Assembly (NCBI GenBank): GCA_028288485.1
Contig: JAQBNO010000086.1
Coordinates: forward strand, 1-45,536
Length of the DNA: 45,536 bases
Direction: 5' to 3'
DNA from: Segetibacter sp.
GTDB taxonomy: Bacteria; Bacteroidota; Bacteroidia; Chitinophagales; Chitinophagaceae
Below the pieces are notes generated by a model. That model ran no database searches, was not told where the DNA came from, and saw nothing but the letters and a program-made list of their open reading frames with translations. Within the stretch, counting starts at the first letter, position 1; each line of letters starts with the position of its first letter. Positions 16,254 through 25,445 of the stretch are shown one piece after another. The translations under genes and the position numbers were made by a program.

Positions 16254-16634
16254 ATGTTCAAAAACACAAAAGCATTTAGTGGCTTTTCAGTAGACAATAT
16301 TGAAAAAGCAAAGGAATTTTATGGCGGGGTTTTAGGGCTGCAGGTTGTTGAAAATAAAATGGGCATATTAGAGCTGCAAATAGCCGGTGGAACAACGATA
16401 ATAATATATCCGAAGCCCAACCATACTCCGGCAACTTTTACCATCCTTAATTTTCCTGTAGCTGATACTGAAAAAGCGGTAGAAGACCTGACGAAGCTAG
16501 GCATTTCGTTTGAGCAATACGATTACGAAGATTTTAAGACAGATGAGAAGGGTATTTTCAGGGGCGGCGGTCCATTGATAGCATGGTTTAAAGACCCGGC
16601 AGGAAATATTTTATCGGTGCTCGAAGAGGAGTAG
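16254..16634 (+). CDS. VOC-family protein, 126 aa
   Basis: This second single-domain glyoxalase-like protein opens with [23 protein letters not shown], the classic VOC start, and closes with [14 protein letters not shown], the metal-ligand strand. It shares the fold but little sequence with the VOC protein at 14938. The ligand is unknown. It is separated from the preceding gene by the repeat at 16122 and probably has its own promoter. Confidence 0.9.
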   Translation: MFKNTKAFSGFSVDNIEKAKEFYGGVLGLQVVENKMGILELQIAGGTTIIIYPKPNHTPATFTILNFPVADTEKAVEDLTKLGISFEQYDYEDFKTDEKGIFRGGGPLIAWFKDPAGNILSVLEEE

Positions 16635-16690
16635 CAAACTATTTTTAGAGAAGCCGGCTTTATTATGTCAGGCCCTTCATAGCATTTGTA

Positions 16691-17875
16691 TTATTCCGGT
16701 TCAATAAGCGGATTTTTCATAAATACAGAAACAGGGAATCTCGTTTTATATTCAGGATGTTGTAAGGTTCGTTTACAAACTGCGTCAAACAACAAAGGAT
16801 TATATTTATAAATTTCCTTCAACGGCTTCCTCTCATCTTTGGATATATACCCCCTTTGTTGCAATATCGCTAAAGAGATATTGAAATTAATTGCAGGCAA
16901 AGGGTAATCACTCCCCTGCAGCAGCCGAGGATGAAGATCTGTTCGCATCAATAAATGCTTGAGGGCCGCGCCGGACCTGTTAATTTGCAGCATTGCTGCT
17001 ATATCTCCAAATAATAAACCTTTATACTCCTCCTTCTCCATTAGCCTAAGAAACAGGTTGAATGTTTTTATCGGTTTATTCTTGTTATCAAGGTCCAGAT
17101 TAACACCAAGACCGGCACAATGGGCCATAATTACCTTTACGCCGGTATCAAGGGCAGGTCGTAATAGCAAAGGGTTCCCATATATCTGGTACCCCGTCGT
17201 GTGCAAAGCTTCCTCTTTACCTGTATGTGCCAGCAGGATCATTTTATGTTGCTGCATCTTCCTGTAAAAAGGGATGCAAAGCTGACTCGAAGGATCCATT
17301 CCCATTTCGTTTGGAAGCCATTTAATTATCCTGCATCCCGATTCTGCACAACGATCTAACTCTTCCAATGCCCCGGGCTGATAAGGGTGAACCGAGCCAA
17401 CAGGAACAAATAAGTCTTTATGCTGCCTGGCTACTTGCAAAATGTAATTATTAGGAACATGCAATTGGGTTTTACTCTTTTTAGCCTGGCCTTTTTTACT
17501 GAAATGTTCGGCCATAGCAAGAATGTAAATTTTACCCGGCGAAGGAAACTTGTGAGCAAGTGCTGCAAGCCTTTCTACATATTGCTGGTCAGCCTTATTC
17601 TTATCGGTCATTCCTGACACGTTGGCCAGCACTTCATACTTAAGCTGCATAAAGGGATGCCACCACTGAAACATTTTTTTGTTAAGATAACAGCCCGTTC
17701 CCCCTGCACCGACACCGATAATATGTGCGTGGTGATCCCTGTAAGCACCCCCTGGAATTTCACCTAATGCATTATCAACAAGTAGCTGCGCTTCGCTGCT
17801 TAGTTCTTTTTTAGCTACATCATAATTACCGGCAACTGCAGTAAGCAGACTTCCGGCTTTACTAGCTTCTTCCAT
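16691..17875 (-). CDS. Amidohydrolase-family (metal-dependent TIM-barrel hydrolase) protein, 394 aa
   Basis: This is an amidohydrolase_2-type TIM barrel. The metal-binding H-x-H occurs at residues 49-51 (D-H-H-A-H-I-I-G). Further metal and catalytic positions fit I-I-L-L-A-H-T-G-K-E, V-I-M-A-H-C-A-G and L-L-Q-G-S-D-Y-P-L-P, the last carrying the conserved Asp. Relatives include gamma-resorcylate decarboxylase-like and lactonase-like enzymes; the substrate is not deducible. The frame extends upstream to a GTG at 17923, adding a short hydrophobic stretch. I prefer ATG 17875 because GTG starts are uncommon here and no signal peptide is expected. It is a single gene. Confidence 0.82.
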   Translation of the reverse strand: MEEASKAGSLLTAVAGNYDVAKKELSSEAQLLVDNALGEIPGGAYRDHHAHIIGVGAGGTGCYLNKKMFQWWHPFMQLKYEVLANVSGMTDKNKADQQYVERLAALAHKFPSPGKIYILAMAEHFSKKGQAKKSKTQLHVPNNYILQVARQHKDLFVPVGSVHPYQPGALEELDRCAESGCRIIKWLPNEMGMDPSSQLCIPFYRKMQQHKMILLAHTGKEEALHTTGYQIYGNPLLLRPALDTGVKVIMAHCAGLGVNLDLDNKNKPIKTFNLFLRLMEKEEYKGLLFGDIAAMLQINRSGAALKHLLMRTDLHPRLLQGSDYPLPAINFNISLAILQQRGYISKDERKPLKEIYKYNPLLFDAVCKRTLQHPEYKTRFPVSVFMKNPLIEPE

Positions 17876-18086
17876 ATAATGGTATTGTTTAATAAGATAC
17901 AGTAAGTATGCCAGCAAAAGCACAGCGCACCGAAACTATTTTAAAAATATCTTTTGAAAACTTTGTACAGTTACACGGGAAATTTTGAGAACTTGAACTA
18001 CTGCCAATAAAGGGGATCGGTTTCACTAACCTTTGTAGCTCTACTTTCTCCAGCTGCCTTGTTAGTGCGAGCAATCAAGGTTTGCC

Positions 18087-18120
18087 GTACAAGTGAGTGA
18101 CACAACGATGATGCTTCGAA
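18087..18120 (+). repeat. Dispersed intergenic repeat, copy 3
   Basis: It reads GTACAAGTGAGTGACACAAC followed by GATGATGCTTCGAA. The first 28 bases are identical to the copy at 22573. It lies in the 350-bp gap between the amidohydrolase and esterase genes, where I see nothing else. Confidence 0.8.
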
Positions 18121-18221
18121 AGGTAAATGCCGGTAACATAAAAATATAAGCTAACAAACAGGATTTTGAATAAATAATCGTCGAATATTTGCCGGTGAAA
18201 AGCTGTCTGGAATCCAACTGC

Positions 18222-19019
18222 TCACCGGTTCACAAACAAGTCAACCGCGCTTTGTGAAATAGATGAAGGAATCTCATGCTCCCCGTTAAACTCCTTGTAG
18301 TTTACGGTGTAACCAAGCCTTTGTAATTGAGGGACGATACGTCTGCTGCAGGAATTTATGGGAAGTATACCATCATTTACGCCATGGGAAATATATACAG
18401 TTGGTTTGCCTTTGTTTTCAACCGTATAGTAAAAGCCGGGTGAAAAAGCAATGACATGAGTAAACAGGTCGCCATTGCTTAAACCAAGACACAATGCATA
18501 CGAAGCGCCATCGGAAAATCCACCCACTGCAATATGGGTAGTATCGATATTATAACTGTCAAAGACAAGAGACAAGGCCTGGTCAATAAAGATAACGTCG
18601 GCATCAAAAGAGTCTTTGACAATAATATCCCAGGTAGCTCCGCGGGAAGCAGGCGCAACCAGGATAATATTTTTATCATCGGCGTATTGCCTTAACAAGT
18701 TGAGTCCATGTTCGGCCTGTCCGCCGGCACCATGCAACATGACTGCAAGAGCGGCGGGTCTCGCAGTATTATAACCTTTCGGAACATAAATAAAACCGTC
18801 TCTCTTGCCGTCGACATTCAGCGGCTGAACGCCTGTTTTAAATTCGGTCGCCGCAGCCTTATCTTTTGGCCTTGAAGTAAGGCGCCCTTTCTTATAAACG
18901 TTTCTTTCAGTTACCATATCCGTTTCTTTTTTTGTGCAGCCATTGTCTGTTGATACATAAGTAAACATTGCGAGAAACATCAGTGGCAGTTGCGCATGGA
19001 ATACAAAACCTTGCTTCAT
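18222..19019 (-). CDS. Exported alpha/beta-hydrolase esterase (LpqC / PHB-depolymerase-like), 265 aa
   Basis: This is an alpha/beta-hydrolase related to poly(3-hydroxybutyrate) depolymerases and feruloyl esterases. The oxyanion segment H-G-A-G-G is at 96-100 and the nucleophile elbow G-F-S-D-G has Ser169. The acid is probably Asp216 (H-G-V-N-D-G) and the base His248 (G-E-H-E-I-P). The N-terminus is hydrophobic (residues 9-20) with a cysteine at 28, so it may be exported and possibly lipid-anchored, although the lipobox is poor. The ester substrate is unknown. It is a single gene with long flanking spacers. Confidence 0.87.
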   Translation of the reverse strand: MKQGFVFHAQLPLMFLAMFTYVSTDNGCTKKETDMVTERNVYKKGRLTSRPKDKAAATEFKTGVQPLNVDGKRDGFIYVPKGYNTARPAALAVMLHGAGGQAEHGLNLLRQYADDKNIILVAPASRGATWDIIVKDSFDADVIFIDQALSLVFDSYNIDTTHIAVGGFSDGASYALCLGLSNGDLFTHVIAFSPGFYYTVENKGKPTVYISHGVNDGILPINSCSRRIVPQLQRLGYTVNYKEFNGEHEIPSSISQSAVDLFVNR

Positions 19020-19576
19020 AAAATATGGATAAATAATAAATCACAAAGAGATTTAAGGTGAAGTGTGAGTGATCTTAGGCATCAGGTGATAACAATGATC
19101 CGGCGTTTAATGAAATAAGGGATGCTGGCTATAAAATCCAGAACAGGTTTTTTTCGGTGCTTCCAGAAAGTACCGCGAAATACTAGTACGGGGCTTCTTA
19201 TTACTACACGTTTTCATTCTCGCAAGATTGTATGAGTAATACATAAACAAATAAAACGCCATTTCTTAGCGATTGCAGAAACAGAGTCATATGTGCAATT
19301 GTTTCCATTTCACGGGGAAAAAGGCCAAAAAAATCAACAAGAAGTAGAGATTGATGCAACGTGAGTTAGCAGTAAAATCGATTCTCACCTTTTAACGATT
19401 TCTTATACAGAACAACTGAAAGTAGCCGGGGGATAATTTTAAAAATCTCCTCCTATAATTTTGCTGTTATAAACAAGCAGGACATGACGTGCCGTTTTTA
19501 TATTGGACCGATATAACTTTACTGATCGCTCGTATAATTCACCTTGTTTTCGGATTATTCCCTCCTTCAATATTTT
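19020..19576. other. Intergenic region with possible coding remnant
   Basis: About 560 bp with no confident gene. One plus-strand frame (19079-19186) has coding-like composition (N-D-P-A-F-N-E-I-R-D-A-G-Y-K-I-Q) but is short, has no start and ends in a stop, so it may be debris of a lost gene. A 60-codon frame from 19489 overlaps the glycosyltransferase antisense and looks spurious. Confidence 0.35.
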
Positions 19577-20803
19577 TTAGCCTTGTGGTTCTTTTTCAAA
19601 TAAAGTTGAGAGTATTTTCTCCACTGTTTGCCCGAAGCGGTTGTTTGCCTCAGCTATCTTCCACTTTATAAATAATAAATCCTTGTTGTCTTTCTTTTGT
19701 GTCCATTCTTCTACGACTTTCATGTAATCCTTATTGCTAACCTCCTCGAGCGACTTTCCTACACCCAGCCTTTCCAAGCCATCTACATTATAATCCTGTT
19801 CAAGATGCGCCGTTTTACACAATACCGGTATTCCACAACTTAAAGCCTGGTATGCTGTTCCATTACCGCCGTGGCAAATCACAACGTCTGTCATACTAAA
19901 CAATTTACTGCTGTTGATAAAAGGGTAAGAAAAAACGTGTTTTCCCGTCAGTACTTTTTCATTATCGCCGGCAGTAACAATGTTGTATTTGTGATAAGCA
20001 GCACCATTTAAAAACGCGACCCCCTGCCAGCTACCGGTGCTTCCCATACTTACAAACAAAGTTTTTTTGGCTCGATCGAGATTATCAATTATTTCATCAT
20101 CCTCTCCTTTAAGGTGATAGTATAAAGGAGGTATAAAAAAATAATTTAAGGGTAGGTTGTTCTGGGGAAATAAGTGCGGTAAGTCACAGATGAGGTTCAC
20201 ATCGCCCTCCAGCTCCTGCATGTAGGAATGTTTAGGTGAAAGCTTTTCACGCTTACGAATCTTACTGAAAGGACGATGCATGTCATGAAAGAACATTTGT
20301 TCCCCAATATTGGTAAAATACTGGAATAATGAGGTTGGTAAGAGATTAAACAGTTTATATAATGGATGGTTCCTCGGCATTCTTCGCCGGTAAGCATAAT
20401 ACCTGCTCATGTAACCGTTGATCAACGAAAAGTAGCGAACTCCCGTTTTTTCGGCTGCCATTTTTAATGTAGGCGACATGTCGCCTAAAACTGCTGATGC
20501 ATTTAATCGCTCTATTGTTTTCAATTGTTCCTTGTATATATGCTCCAGGTCTCTTTCATTCAGCCATGAAAAGTCAAAAGAACCAACAGATGCCTGAACT
20601 TTATCTGCATCTAAAGTTGCACACTCAAATGTTTCAAATCCTTCTTGTACAACAAACGAATGGTAACGGGCAGAATAAAGGAACTTTATGTGGAAGTAAG
20701 GACTAAGGTGTTTTGCAAGCTGAAGGCATCGCAGGTAATGAGCCATTACGTTGTAAGGAAATACAAGCAATAAAGCTTTGTTACTGTTTTTTAAGTGCTG
20801 CAT
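19577..20803 (-). CDS. GT1-family (UDP-glycosyltransferase/MGT-like) glycosyltransferase, 408 aa
   Basis: This is a GT-B-fold glycosyltransferase of family 1. The C-terminal donor-binding motif C-H-G-G-N-G-T-A-Y-Q-A-L-S-C-G-I-P-V-L is near residues 315-333. T-L-F-V-S-M-G-S-T-G-S-W opens the second Rossmann domain near 255. The N-terminal half has a typical acceptor-domain start (L-L-L-V-F-P-Y-N-V-M-A-H-Y). No signal peptide is present, so it is cytosolic or membrane-associated. Related enzymes glycosylate macrolides, carotenoids or lipids. The acceptor cannot be predicted. It is divergent from the DUF2141 gene, with about 100 bp between start codons. Confidence 0.9.
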   Translation of the reverse strand: MQHLKNSNKALLLVFPYNVMAHYLRCLQLAKHLSPYFHIKFLYSARYHSFVVQEGFETFECATLDADKVQASVGSFDFSWLNERDLEHIYKEQLKTIERLNASAVLGDMSPTLKMAAEKTGVRYFSLINGYMSRYYAYRRRMPRNHPLYKLFNLLPTSLFQYFTNIGEQMFFHDMHRPFSKIRKREKLSPKHSYMQELEGDVNLICDLPHLFPQNNLPLNYFFIPPLYYHLKGEDDEIIDNLDRAKKTLFVSMGSTGSWQGVAFLNGAAYHKYNIVTAGDNEKVLTGKHVFSYPFINSSKLFSMTDVVICHGGNGTAYQALSCGIPVLCKTAHLEQDYNVDGLERLGVGKSLEEVSNKDYMKVVEEWTQKKDNKDLLFIKWKIAEANNRFGQTVEKILSTLFEKEPQG

Positions 20804-20905
20804 GAACGTTGTTTCCCCATAAAAAATTGGTACGGATATATTAAAGAGATAACAAATAATATGCTATTAAGGTTTAACTGGGATGATTGTTGCTTGCAAA
20901 CAAGC

Positions 20906-21340
20906 ATGAAGAGAATTATAACTTGTTGGGTTGTATTTTTTTTGCTGTCAAAATTTACCATAGCTCAAAGCAGCATAGTGGCCGAGATCCGGAATTTAGA
21001 GAATGACAAAGGAGTTTGCCGCGCCTGTCTTTTCAATAACCCGGCGTCTTTTAAAGGTGAAACCGGCAATCCCTTTCAATGTGTTGCAGTGCCGGTGAAA
21101 AATTTAATTGCACAAGCCGTATTCACCAACATTCCGGCCGGAACTTATGCCCTGTTTGTTTTTCACGATGAAAACAGCAACAATAAAATCGACAAGAATT
21201 TTATCGGCATCCCAAAGGAAGGGTATGGCGCTTCGAAAAATAAATTGCCTTTTGCGGGTGCTCCTACTTACGATGAAAATAAGTTCGTGGTAGATAATAA
21301 GGCAACAGTAAAGCTTTTGGTTAAGATCAGGAATTTATGA
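20906..21340 (+). CDS. Exported DUF2141 protein, 144 aa
   Basis: The mature domain fits DUF2141: I-V-A-E-I-R-N-L-E-N-D-K-G near the start, the signature A-L-F-V-F-H-D-E-N-S-N-N-K-I-D near residues 78-92, then G-I-P-K-E-G-Y-G-A-S. A signal peptide covers residues 1-20 (I-I-T-C-W-V-V-F-F-L-L-S, cleavage near T-I-A-Q). The frame is open from 20795, but ATG 20906 gives the signal peptide directly. The beta-sandwich domain is periplasmic and of unknown function; the D-E-N-x-N-x-K-x-D stretch looks like a calcium-type loop. It is divergent from the glycosyltransferase gene. Confidence 0.88.
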   Translation: MKRIITCWVVFFLLSKFTIAQSSIVAEIRNLENDKGVCRACLFNNPASFKGETGNPFQCVAVPVKNLIAQAVFTNIPAGTYALFVFHDENSNNKIDKNFIGIPKEGYGASKNKLPFAGAPTYDENKFVVDNKATVKLLVKIRNL

Positions 21341-21449
21341 ATTTCATGGACGCAACTTTGAAAGTGTATTAACTGTCGTAGCCCTTTAAGCAGTCGCCGA
21401 AGCAAGTAGTTTAGTTATGGCTGTAACCCGTTTAATAATTTGTCGATCC

Positions 21450-22310
21450 CTATATTTTTTTATCCCGGATATTCGCTCCCAGAAATACCCTTCCTGAGGT
21501 TGCCTTATCTATAAGACGGTTTGTTCCCCGGTAGTCATGAAAATTGAACCCGGTAATATTGCCGGAAGCATCAAAATTATAAGACTTGAAGATGATGGAA
21601 TGTCCGGCCAATGAATAATTATCTTTTGTTATAGCAGCAGGGTCGTTTCCCCACCAATATTGTACTAATGCGCCTTCCTGCAGTGCTCCTTTCCAAACGG
21701 CAGTATTTGTTACCAGGTCGGCATATCCCCTCGCCGCCAATGCTCCCCCTACCCCATAACCAAAATACGCGTTTGGGATGGTGTTCCGGTTAATAGTTCC
21801 CGTTCCTGAAATATTATAATCCTGCCCGGTGAGGCGAAGGTTTATTGGAATAATGCCTGAAGTATATAAATAGGCATGCCTTACCCGGGCAATGGCAACT
21901 GCAAAACACATCCCTCCGCAGTCTTTATACATATTAGCGACAGCAAAAGACTTCTTTGGATCGGTCCATAAAGGAGGAGGAACGTAGCCTGCAGGAACGC
22001 CCGGCAACCTTTCTATATGCCCTGTAAGCTTAACCCCCGTTTTCGATCCCGCGGTTTGTTGCTCATGCCTTCCACCTGTTAAACTCCACCCCCCATTATT
22101 ACTAAAATAAAGATGTTGCCCTATCTTATAATACTTTTCGCCACTGATAGTAGAACTACCAGGGGAACTGATACTAAGTGCTGGCGAGAGTCGTATTTTA
22201 TAACTATTCCCAGAAACCCTGGAAATGGCATTTGATGGAAGAAAAGGATGATTAGCCGCAAGGTATTTTAACACTTGTCCTGCGGGATTAACGGCAATAT
22301 TTTCGGGCAT
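21450..22310 (-). CDS. Orphan putative cysteine hydrolase (papain-like/NlpC-like arrangement), 286 aa
   Basis: No family is recognised with confidence. The C-terminal half contains the ordered residues of a papain-like cysteine hydrolase: a cysteine at the start of a helix (C-G-G-M-C-F-A-V-A-I-A, Cys131 or Cys135), then S-L-A-G-H-S-I-I-F with His237 opening a strand, and F-N-F-H-D-Y-R-G-T-N with Asp259 or a nearby Asn as third member. The first ~100 residues are S/G/Y/N-rich and strand-like. No signal peptide is present. This layout occurs in peptidoglycan amidase effectors and toxin domains, but an immunity gene or secretion partner is not seen next door. Confidence 0.6.
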   Translation of the reverse strand: MPENIAVNPAGQVLKYLAANHPFLPSNAISRVSGNSYKIRLSPALSISSPGSSTISGEKYYKIGQHLYFSNNGGWSLTGGRHEQQTAGSKTGVKLTGHIERLPGVPAGYVPPPLWTDPKKSFAVANMYKDCGGMCFAVAIARVRHAYLYTSGIIPINLRLTGQDYNISGTGTINRNTIPNAYFGYGVGGALAARGYADLVTNTAVWKGALQEGALVQYWWGNDPAAITKDNYSLAGHSIIFKSYNFDASGNITGFNFHDYRGTNRLIDKATSGRVFLGANIRDKKI

Positions 22311-22572
22311 ATACTTTCGTGTTTGAAAGACAATAAACCTAATAATAAAAAATCAGAAGTCATAATTCAATGCCGCTTACTTAACGTTGTCACCCCTAAA
22401 TGTCCACGGGTATCAGATTACTCCTATCGTTAATAAGGCTTCAACCGCTCAAGCTGACATTGTTTGTAGCTTAAGTCGATGAACATGACTCATGATTCGA
22501 GGATTGTAAACCCTGCATGAGTGGTTGAGTTAATGAATACAATAGGAAAAAAGACCTATTTACGCTTCGAAG

Positions 22573-22612
22573 GTACAAGTGAGTGACACAACGATGATGC
22601 TATGAAAAGTAA
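22573..22612 (+). repeat. Dispersed intergenic repeat, copy 4
   Basis: It reads GTACAAGTGAGTGACACAAC, then GATGATGCTATGAAAAGTAA. It is the best full-length representative, agreeing with copy 3 over its first 28 bases and with the copy at 40081 over the 3' half. It lies in the 380-bp gap between the cysteine-hydrolase-like gene and the carbonic anhydrase terminator. Nothing else is visible in that gap. Confidence 0.8.
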
Positions 22613-22645
22613 CTGCCCGCAGCCAAAAAAAATCATAGATGTTAT

Positions 22646-22677
22646 AAAAAAAGCCCGTCCGGGAAGACGGGCTTTTC
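22646..22677 (-). terminator. Intrinsic terminator of the carbonic anhydrase operon
   Basis: AAAAGCCCGTC pairs with GACGGGCTTTT, and an A-tract on the plus strand gives a U-run on the minus transcript. It is 15 bp past the stop of the carbonic anhydrase gene. Confidence 0.88.
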
Positions 22678-22691
22678 GACCAGGAACTAGA

Positions 22692-23363
22692 TTATGCAGT
22701 CATCATTTCCACTTCCTCTGGTTGATTAATAATTATAGTATCGTCGCAGAACTGGACCCTTCCCGATGCTACGTCGTACATAGCGCCGGCAATACCAATT
22801 TTGCCATCTTCCACCATTTCTCTTAGTAGCCTGCTCCTGTCCAGAATTTCCTGCACACTTCGTTTTACGTTTATCCTCGCCACATTCTCAACGAAGTCGG
22901 GGTTAGCGGACGTTCTGTTTTCGTGCGTGTACCTTTCCTGTTTTACAGCGGGCTCTATTTTGGAAAGCAGGTGTGATAAGTGTTCCATTTGCACACCGTC
23001 GCATGCCCCTTTTACCGCACCGCATTTTGTATGACCTAAAACCATAATAAATTTTGAGCCGGCGACCTTGCAAGCGAACTCCATGCTTCCCAGGATATCA
23101 TCGTTAATAACATTACCTGCTATGCGAACACTAAAAATATCGCCCAGCCCCTGGTCGAAGATTAATTCAGCAGAGGTCCGGCTGTCAATGCAACTAAGTA
23201 TAACTGCAAAAGGCCATTGACCGTCGCGGGTTTCGTTAACCTGCTGAAGCAGGTTCCTGTTTAATTTTAGATTATTTACAAATCGCGCATTTCCATCTTT
23301 TAATATTTGCAGTGCTTGTTGCGGAGTTATTTTTTCCTGCAATTCTTTTGTCAATGTTCTCAT
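22692..23363 (-). CDS. Beta-class carbonic anhydrase, 223 aa
   Basis: This enzyme interconverts CO2 and bicarbonate. Zinc ligands and catalytic residues fit the beta class: C-x-D-S-R at Cys58-Asp60-Ser61-Arg62, and H-T-K-C with His111 and Cys114. No signal peptide is present, so it is cytosolic. The length is normal. It starts 18 bp after the stop of the SulP transporter gene, so the two are almost surely one transcript. The pairing of SulP transporters with beta-carbonic anhydrases is well known and points to bicarbonate import and equilibration. A strong terminator closes the operon. Confidence 0.95.
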   Translation of the reverse strand: MRTLTKELQEKITPQQALQILKDGNARFVNNLKLNRNLLQQVNETRDGQWPFAVILSCIDSRTSAELIFDQGLGDIFSVRIAGNVINDDILGSMEFACKVAGSKFIMVLGHTKCGAVKGACDGVQMEHLSHLLSKIEPAVKQERYTHENRTSANPDFVENVARINVKRSVQEILDRSRLLREMVEDGKIGIAGAMYDVASGRVQFCDDTIIINQPEEVEMMTA

Positions 23364-23381
23364 CTCTTTAGGTTTTAAAGG

Positions 23382-25010
23382 TTAATGATAAGACAGTGTT
23401 CCAGTTTGTTGTAATGAATGTTTTTCTTCTGCAACAGGTTGATTGCTTTCGGAGACGACGTGGTGAGTATTATCGATTTTATATTTTTCTTTAAAGCCTG
23501 TAAGTGTACACTTAATGTTTTTTTCAGGCGCTTTTATTTTTTTAAATTCCCTGATCAGTTCCAATACGTCGAAGTGGATATACTGTGTTTTAGTAGCATC
23601 TATAATTACAGTAGAATTTGCAGGTAAATGATCCAATGTAAGTTTAATACTTGCCTTATTTAAAAATGACACCTCCTCTGATAAATGAATTTTGATGATC
23701 TCGCCTTCGTGATGATGTTCTTTGTGGAAGTAGTAGGAATTTTTCATGTTGCCATAAAGAATTGCTATTATGCTTGTTAATAGTCCTAAACCTACCCCGG
23801 TTAACAGGTCGGTAAACACAACTGCAACTACTGTAACCATAAAAGGTACCCACTCGTACTTTCCATTGGCAAACATTTCTTTGAATACGGATATACGGGC
23901 AAGCTTATAACCGGTTAACAACAGTATAGCTGCCAATGCACCTAAAGGAATCATATTTAATATTCCGGGAATTAAAGCAGAGCAAAAAAGAATTAAAGTA
24001 CCATGCATTATGGTGGAGGCCTTTGTTTTGGCCCCGGCGTTTATGTTAGCAGACGAACGTACAATTACACTCGTTATTGGTAAACCTCCTAACAATCCTG
24101 AAATCATGTTACCGACGCCCTGGGCCTTTAGTTCGCGGTTTTGGTTAGTTACTCTCCGTTGCGGGTCCATTTTGTCTACAGCCTCTATACATAATAAAGT
24201 TTCGATAGAAGCGACAGCCGCTATGGTTAGGGCAGTTATGATAACATCTTTATCCCAAATGGCTGAAAAATCGGGAAGTGTAAACAGCCCAATAAACTCT
24301 TTTACATTGTTCGCTACAGGTACTTGAACTAAATGTTCCTTGCTTACTGCAAATGCCGGAAAAAAGGCACTGAAAAGGAGGTTTAGCAGTATGCTTGCTA
24401 CAACTGCCACCAATGCCCCCGGCATTATTTTCAACCGCTTCATAAACGGTTTCTCCCAAGCAATCAGTATGGCTAACGAGACCAATGTAATGAGGGTTAC
24501 GCCCACATGGATGTGTTGCAATGGCTGTAGTAAAGCAGATAGAGTATTATCATTGCCCGATTGAAAATTCATCTGTCCTTCAGCTTCGGCGTCGTAACCA
24601 AAGGCGTGTGGTATTTGCTTTAAAATAATGATAATACCGATGGCGGTAAGCATTCCCTTTATTACACTGCCGGGAAAGTAGTTCGCGATACTACCTGCCC
24701 TTATAAACCCTAATACCAGTTGAATAGCTCCCGCCAGAAATACTGCAACTAAAAAGGTTTCAAAAGCACCAAGTTTATTTATACCTGCTAATACTACGGC
24801 AGTTAAACCCGCAGCAGGGCCACTAACACTTAAATTCGAATTACTTAAAGCACCGATAACAATACCACCAACGATACCTGAAATTAAACCACTAAAAAAA
24901 GGAGCACCGGAAGCAAGTGCAATACCTAAACATAACGGCACAGCCACTAAAAAAACAACTATACTTGAAGGAATATCATATTTAAGATTTGTAATTGCAA
25001 ACCTTTTCAT
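23382..25010 (-). CDS. SulP-family anion (probably bicarbonate) transporter with STAS domain, 542 aa
   Basis: This membrane transporter of the SLC26/SulP family begins D-I-P-S-S-I-V-V-F-L-V-A-V-P-L-C-L-G-I-A and has about 12-14 hydrophobic segments through residue ~415. Typical SulP motifs occur: N-L-S-V-S-G-P-A-A-G-L near 60, and G-L-L-G-G-L-P-I-T-S near 310. A His/Glu-rich linker (H-K-E-H-H-H-E-G-E) precedes a C-terminal STAS domain (about 440-510). Its operon mate is a carbonic anhydrase, so bicarbonate is a more likely substrate than sulfate; this is inference from context. A sodium dependence, as in BicA, cannot be read from the sequence. Confidence 0.93.
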   Translation of the reverse strand: MKRFAITNLKYDIPSSIVVFLVAVPLCLGIALASGAPFFSGLISGIVGGIVIGALSNSNLSVSGPAAGLTAVVLAGINKLGAFETFLVAVFLAGAIQLVLGFIRAGSIANYFPGSVIKGMLTAIGIIIILKQIPHAFGYDAEAEGQMNFQSGNDNTLSALLQPLQHIHVGVTLITLVSLAILIAWEKPFMKRLKIMPGALVAVVASILLNLLFSAFFPAFAVSKEHLVQVPVANNVKEFIGLFTLPDFSAIWDKDVIITALTIAAVASIETLLCIEAVDKMDPQRRVTNQNRELKAQGVGNMISGLLGGLPITSVIVRSSANINAGAKTKASTIMHGTLILFCSALIPGILNMIPLGALAAILLLTGYKLARISVFKEMFANGKYEWVPFMVTVVAVVFTDLLTGVGLGLLTSIIAILYGNMKNSYYFHKEHHHEGEIIKIHLSEEVSFLNKASIKLTLDHLPANSTVIIDATKTQYIHFDVLELIREFKKIKAPEKNIKCTLTGFKEKYKIDNTHHVVSESNQPVAEEKHSLQQTGTLSYH

Positions 25011-25061
25011 AACCTGTCTTTTTAAGTTAGTTAATGAATTAAATACAAAAAAACCGACGAA

Positions 25062-25445
25062 TTACAAAAGATCGGGAGGAGGAGTATTTGGCCGCCCAGC
25101 AAAGCTGCAATAAGGGCCGAAAGGAGTCAGTGGGGATGAATTTTTCAATTGTAAGTTAGAGAGGTTGTGACGCGCAGGATAGCAGGCATAAAACTGATCC
25201 TCGTTATCATGTTTACAGTTCTTATGCTCTTCCTTTTCGTCCTGGCTCTTTTCGTCCTGTCCGCCAGGTTTCATGATGCTACACTTTTGAATCAAGGCAG
25301 CATTGTCGGCAGTAAACTTAACGCCGGTTAGAATAATCATTAATGCTAACAGAAACTTTGTCATAAACATTGCTGCAAGCGATCTCTTAAAATGCATATC
25401 AAACGACATGCAAAATTTCGAACAAACTACCTTAAAACTTCTCAT
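25062..25445 (-). CDS. Small exported or membrane-anchored Cys/His-containing protein, 127 aa
   Basis: The N-terminal third carries one hydrophobic helix (M-F-M-T-K-F-L-L-A-L-M-I-I-L-T-G-V). The rest is hydrophilic, with a charged K/E/D/H stretch including H-K-N-C-K-H-D and C-Y-P-A-R-H, and ends P-P-P-D-L-L. In-frame methionines at the MHFKRS and MFMTKF positions are alternative starts, and the latter would give a cleaner signal peptide. I recognise no named family. It is 51 bp upstream of the SulP gene on the same strand, so it may be the first gene of that operon and might bind metal for it; the role is unproven. Confidence 0.6.
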   Translation of the reverse strand: MRSFKVVCSKFCMSFDMHFKRSLAAMFMTKFLLALMIILTGVKFTADNAALIQKCSIMKPGGQDEKSQDEKEEHKNCKHDNEDQFYACYPARHNLSNLQLKNSSPLTPFGPYCSFAGRPNTPPPDLL

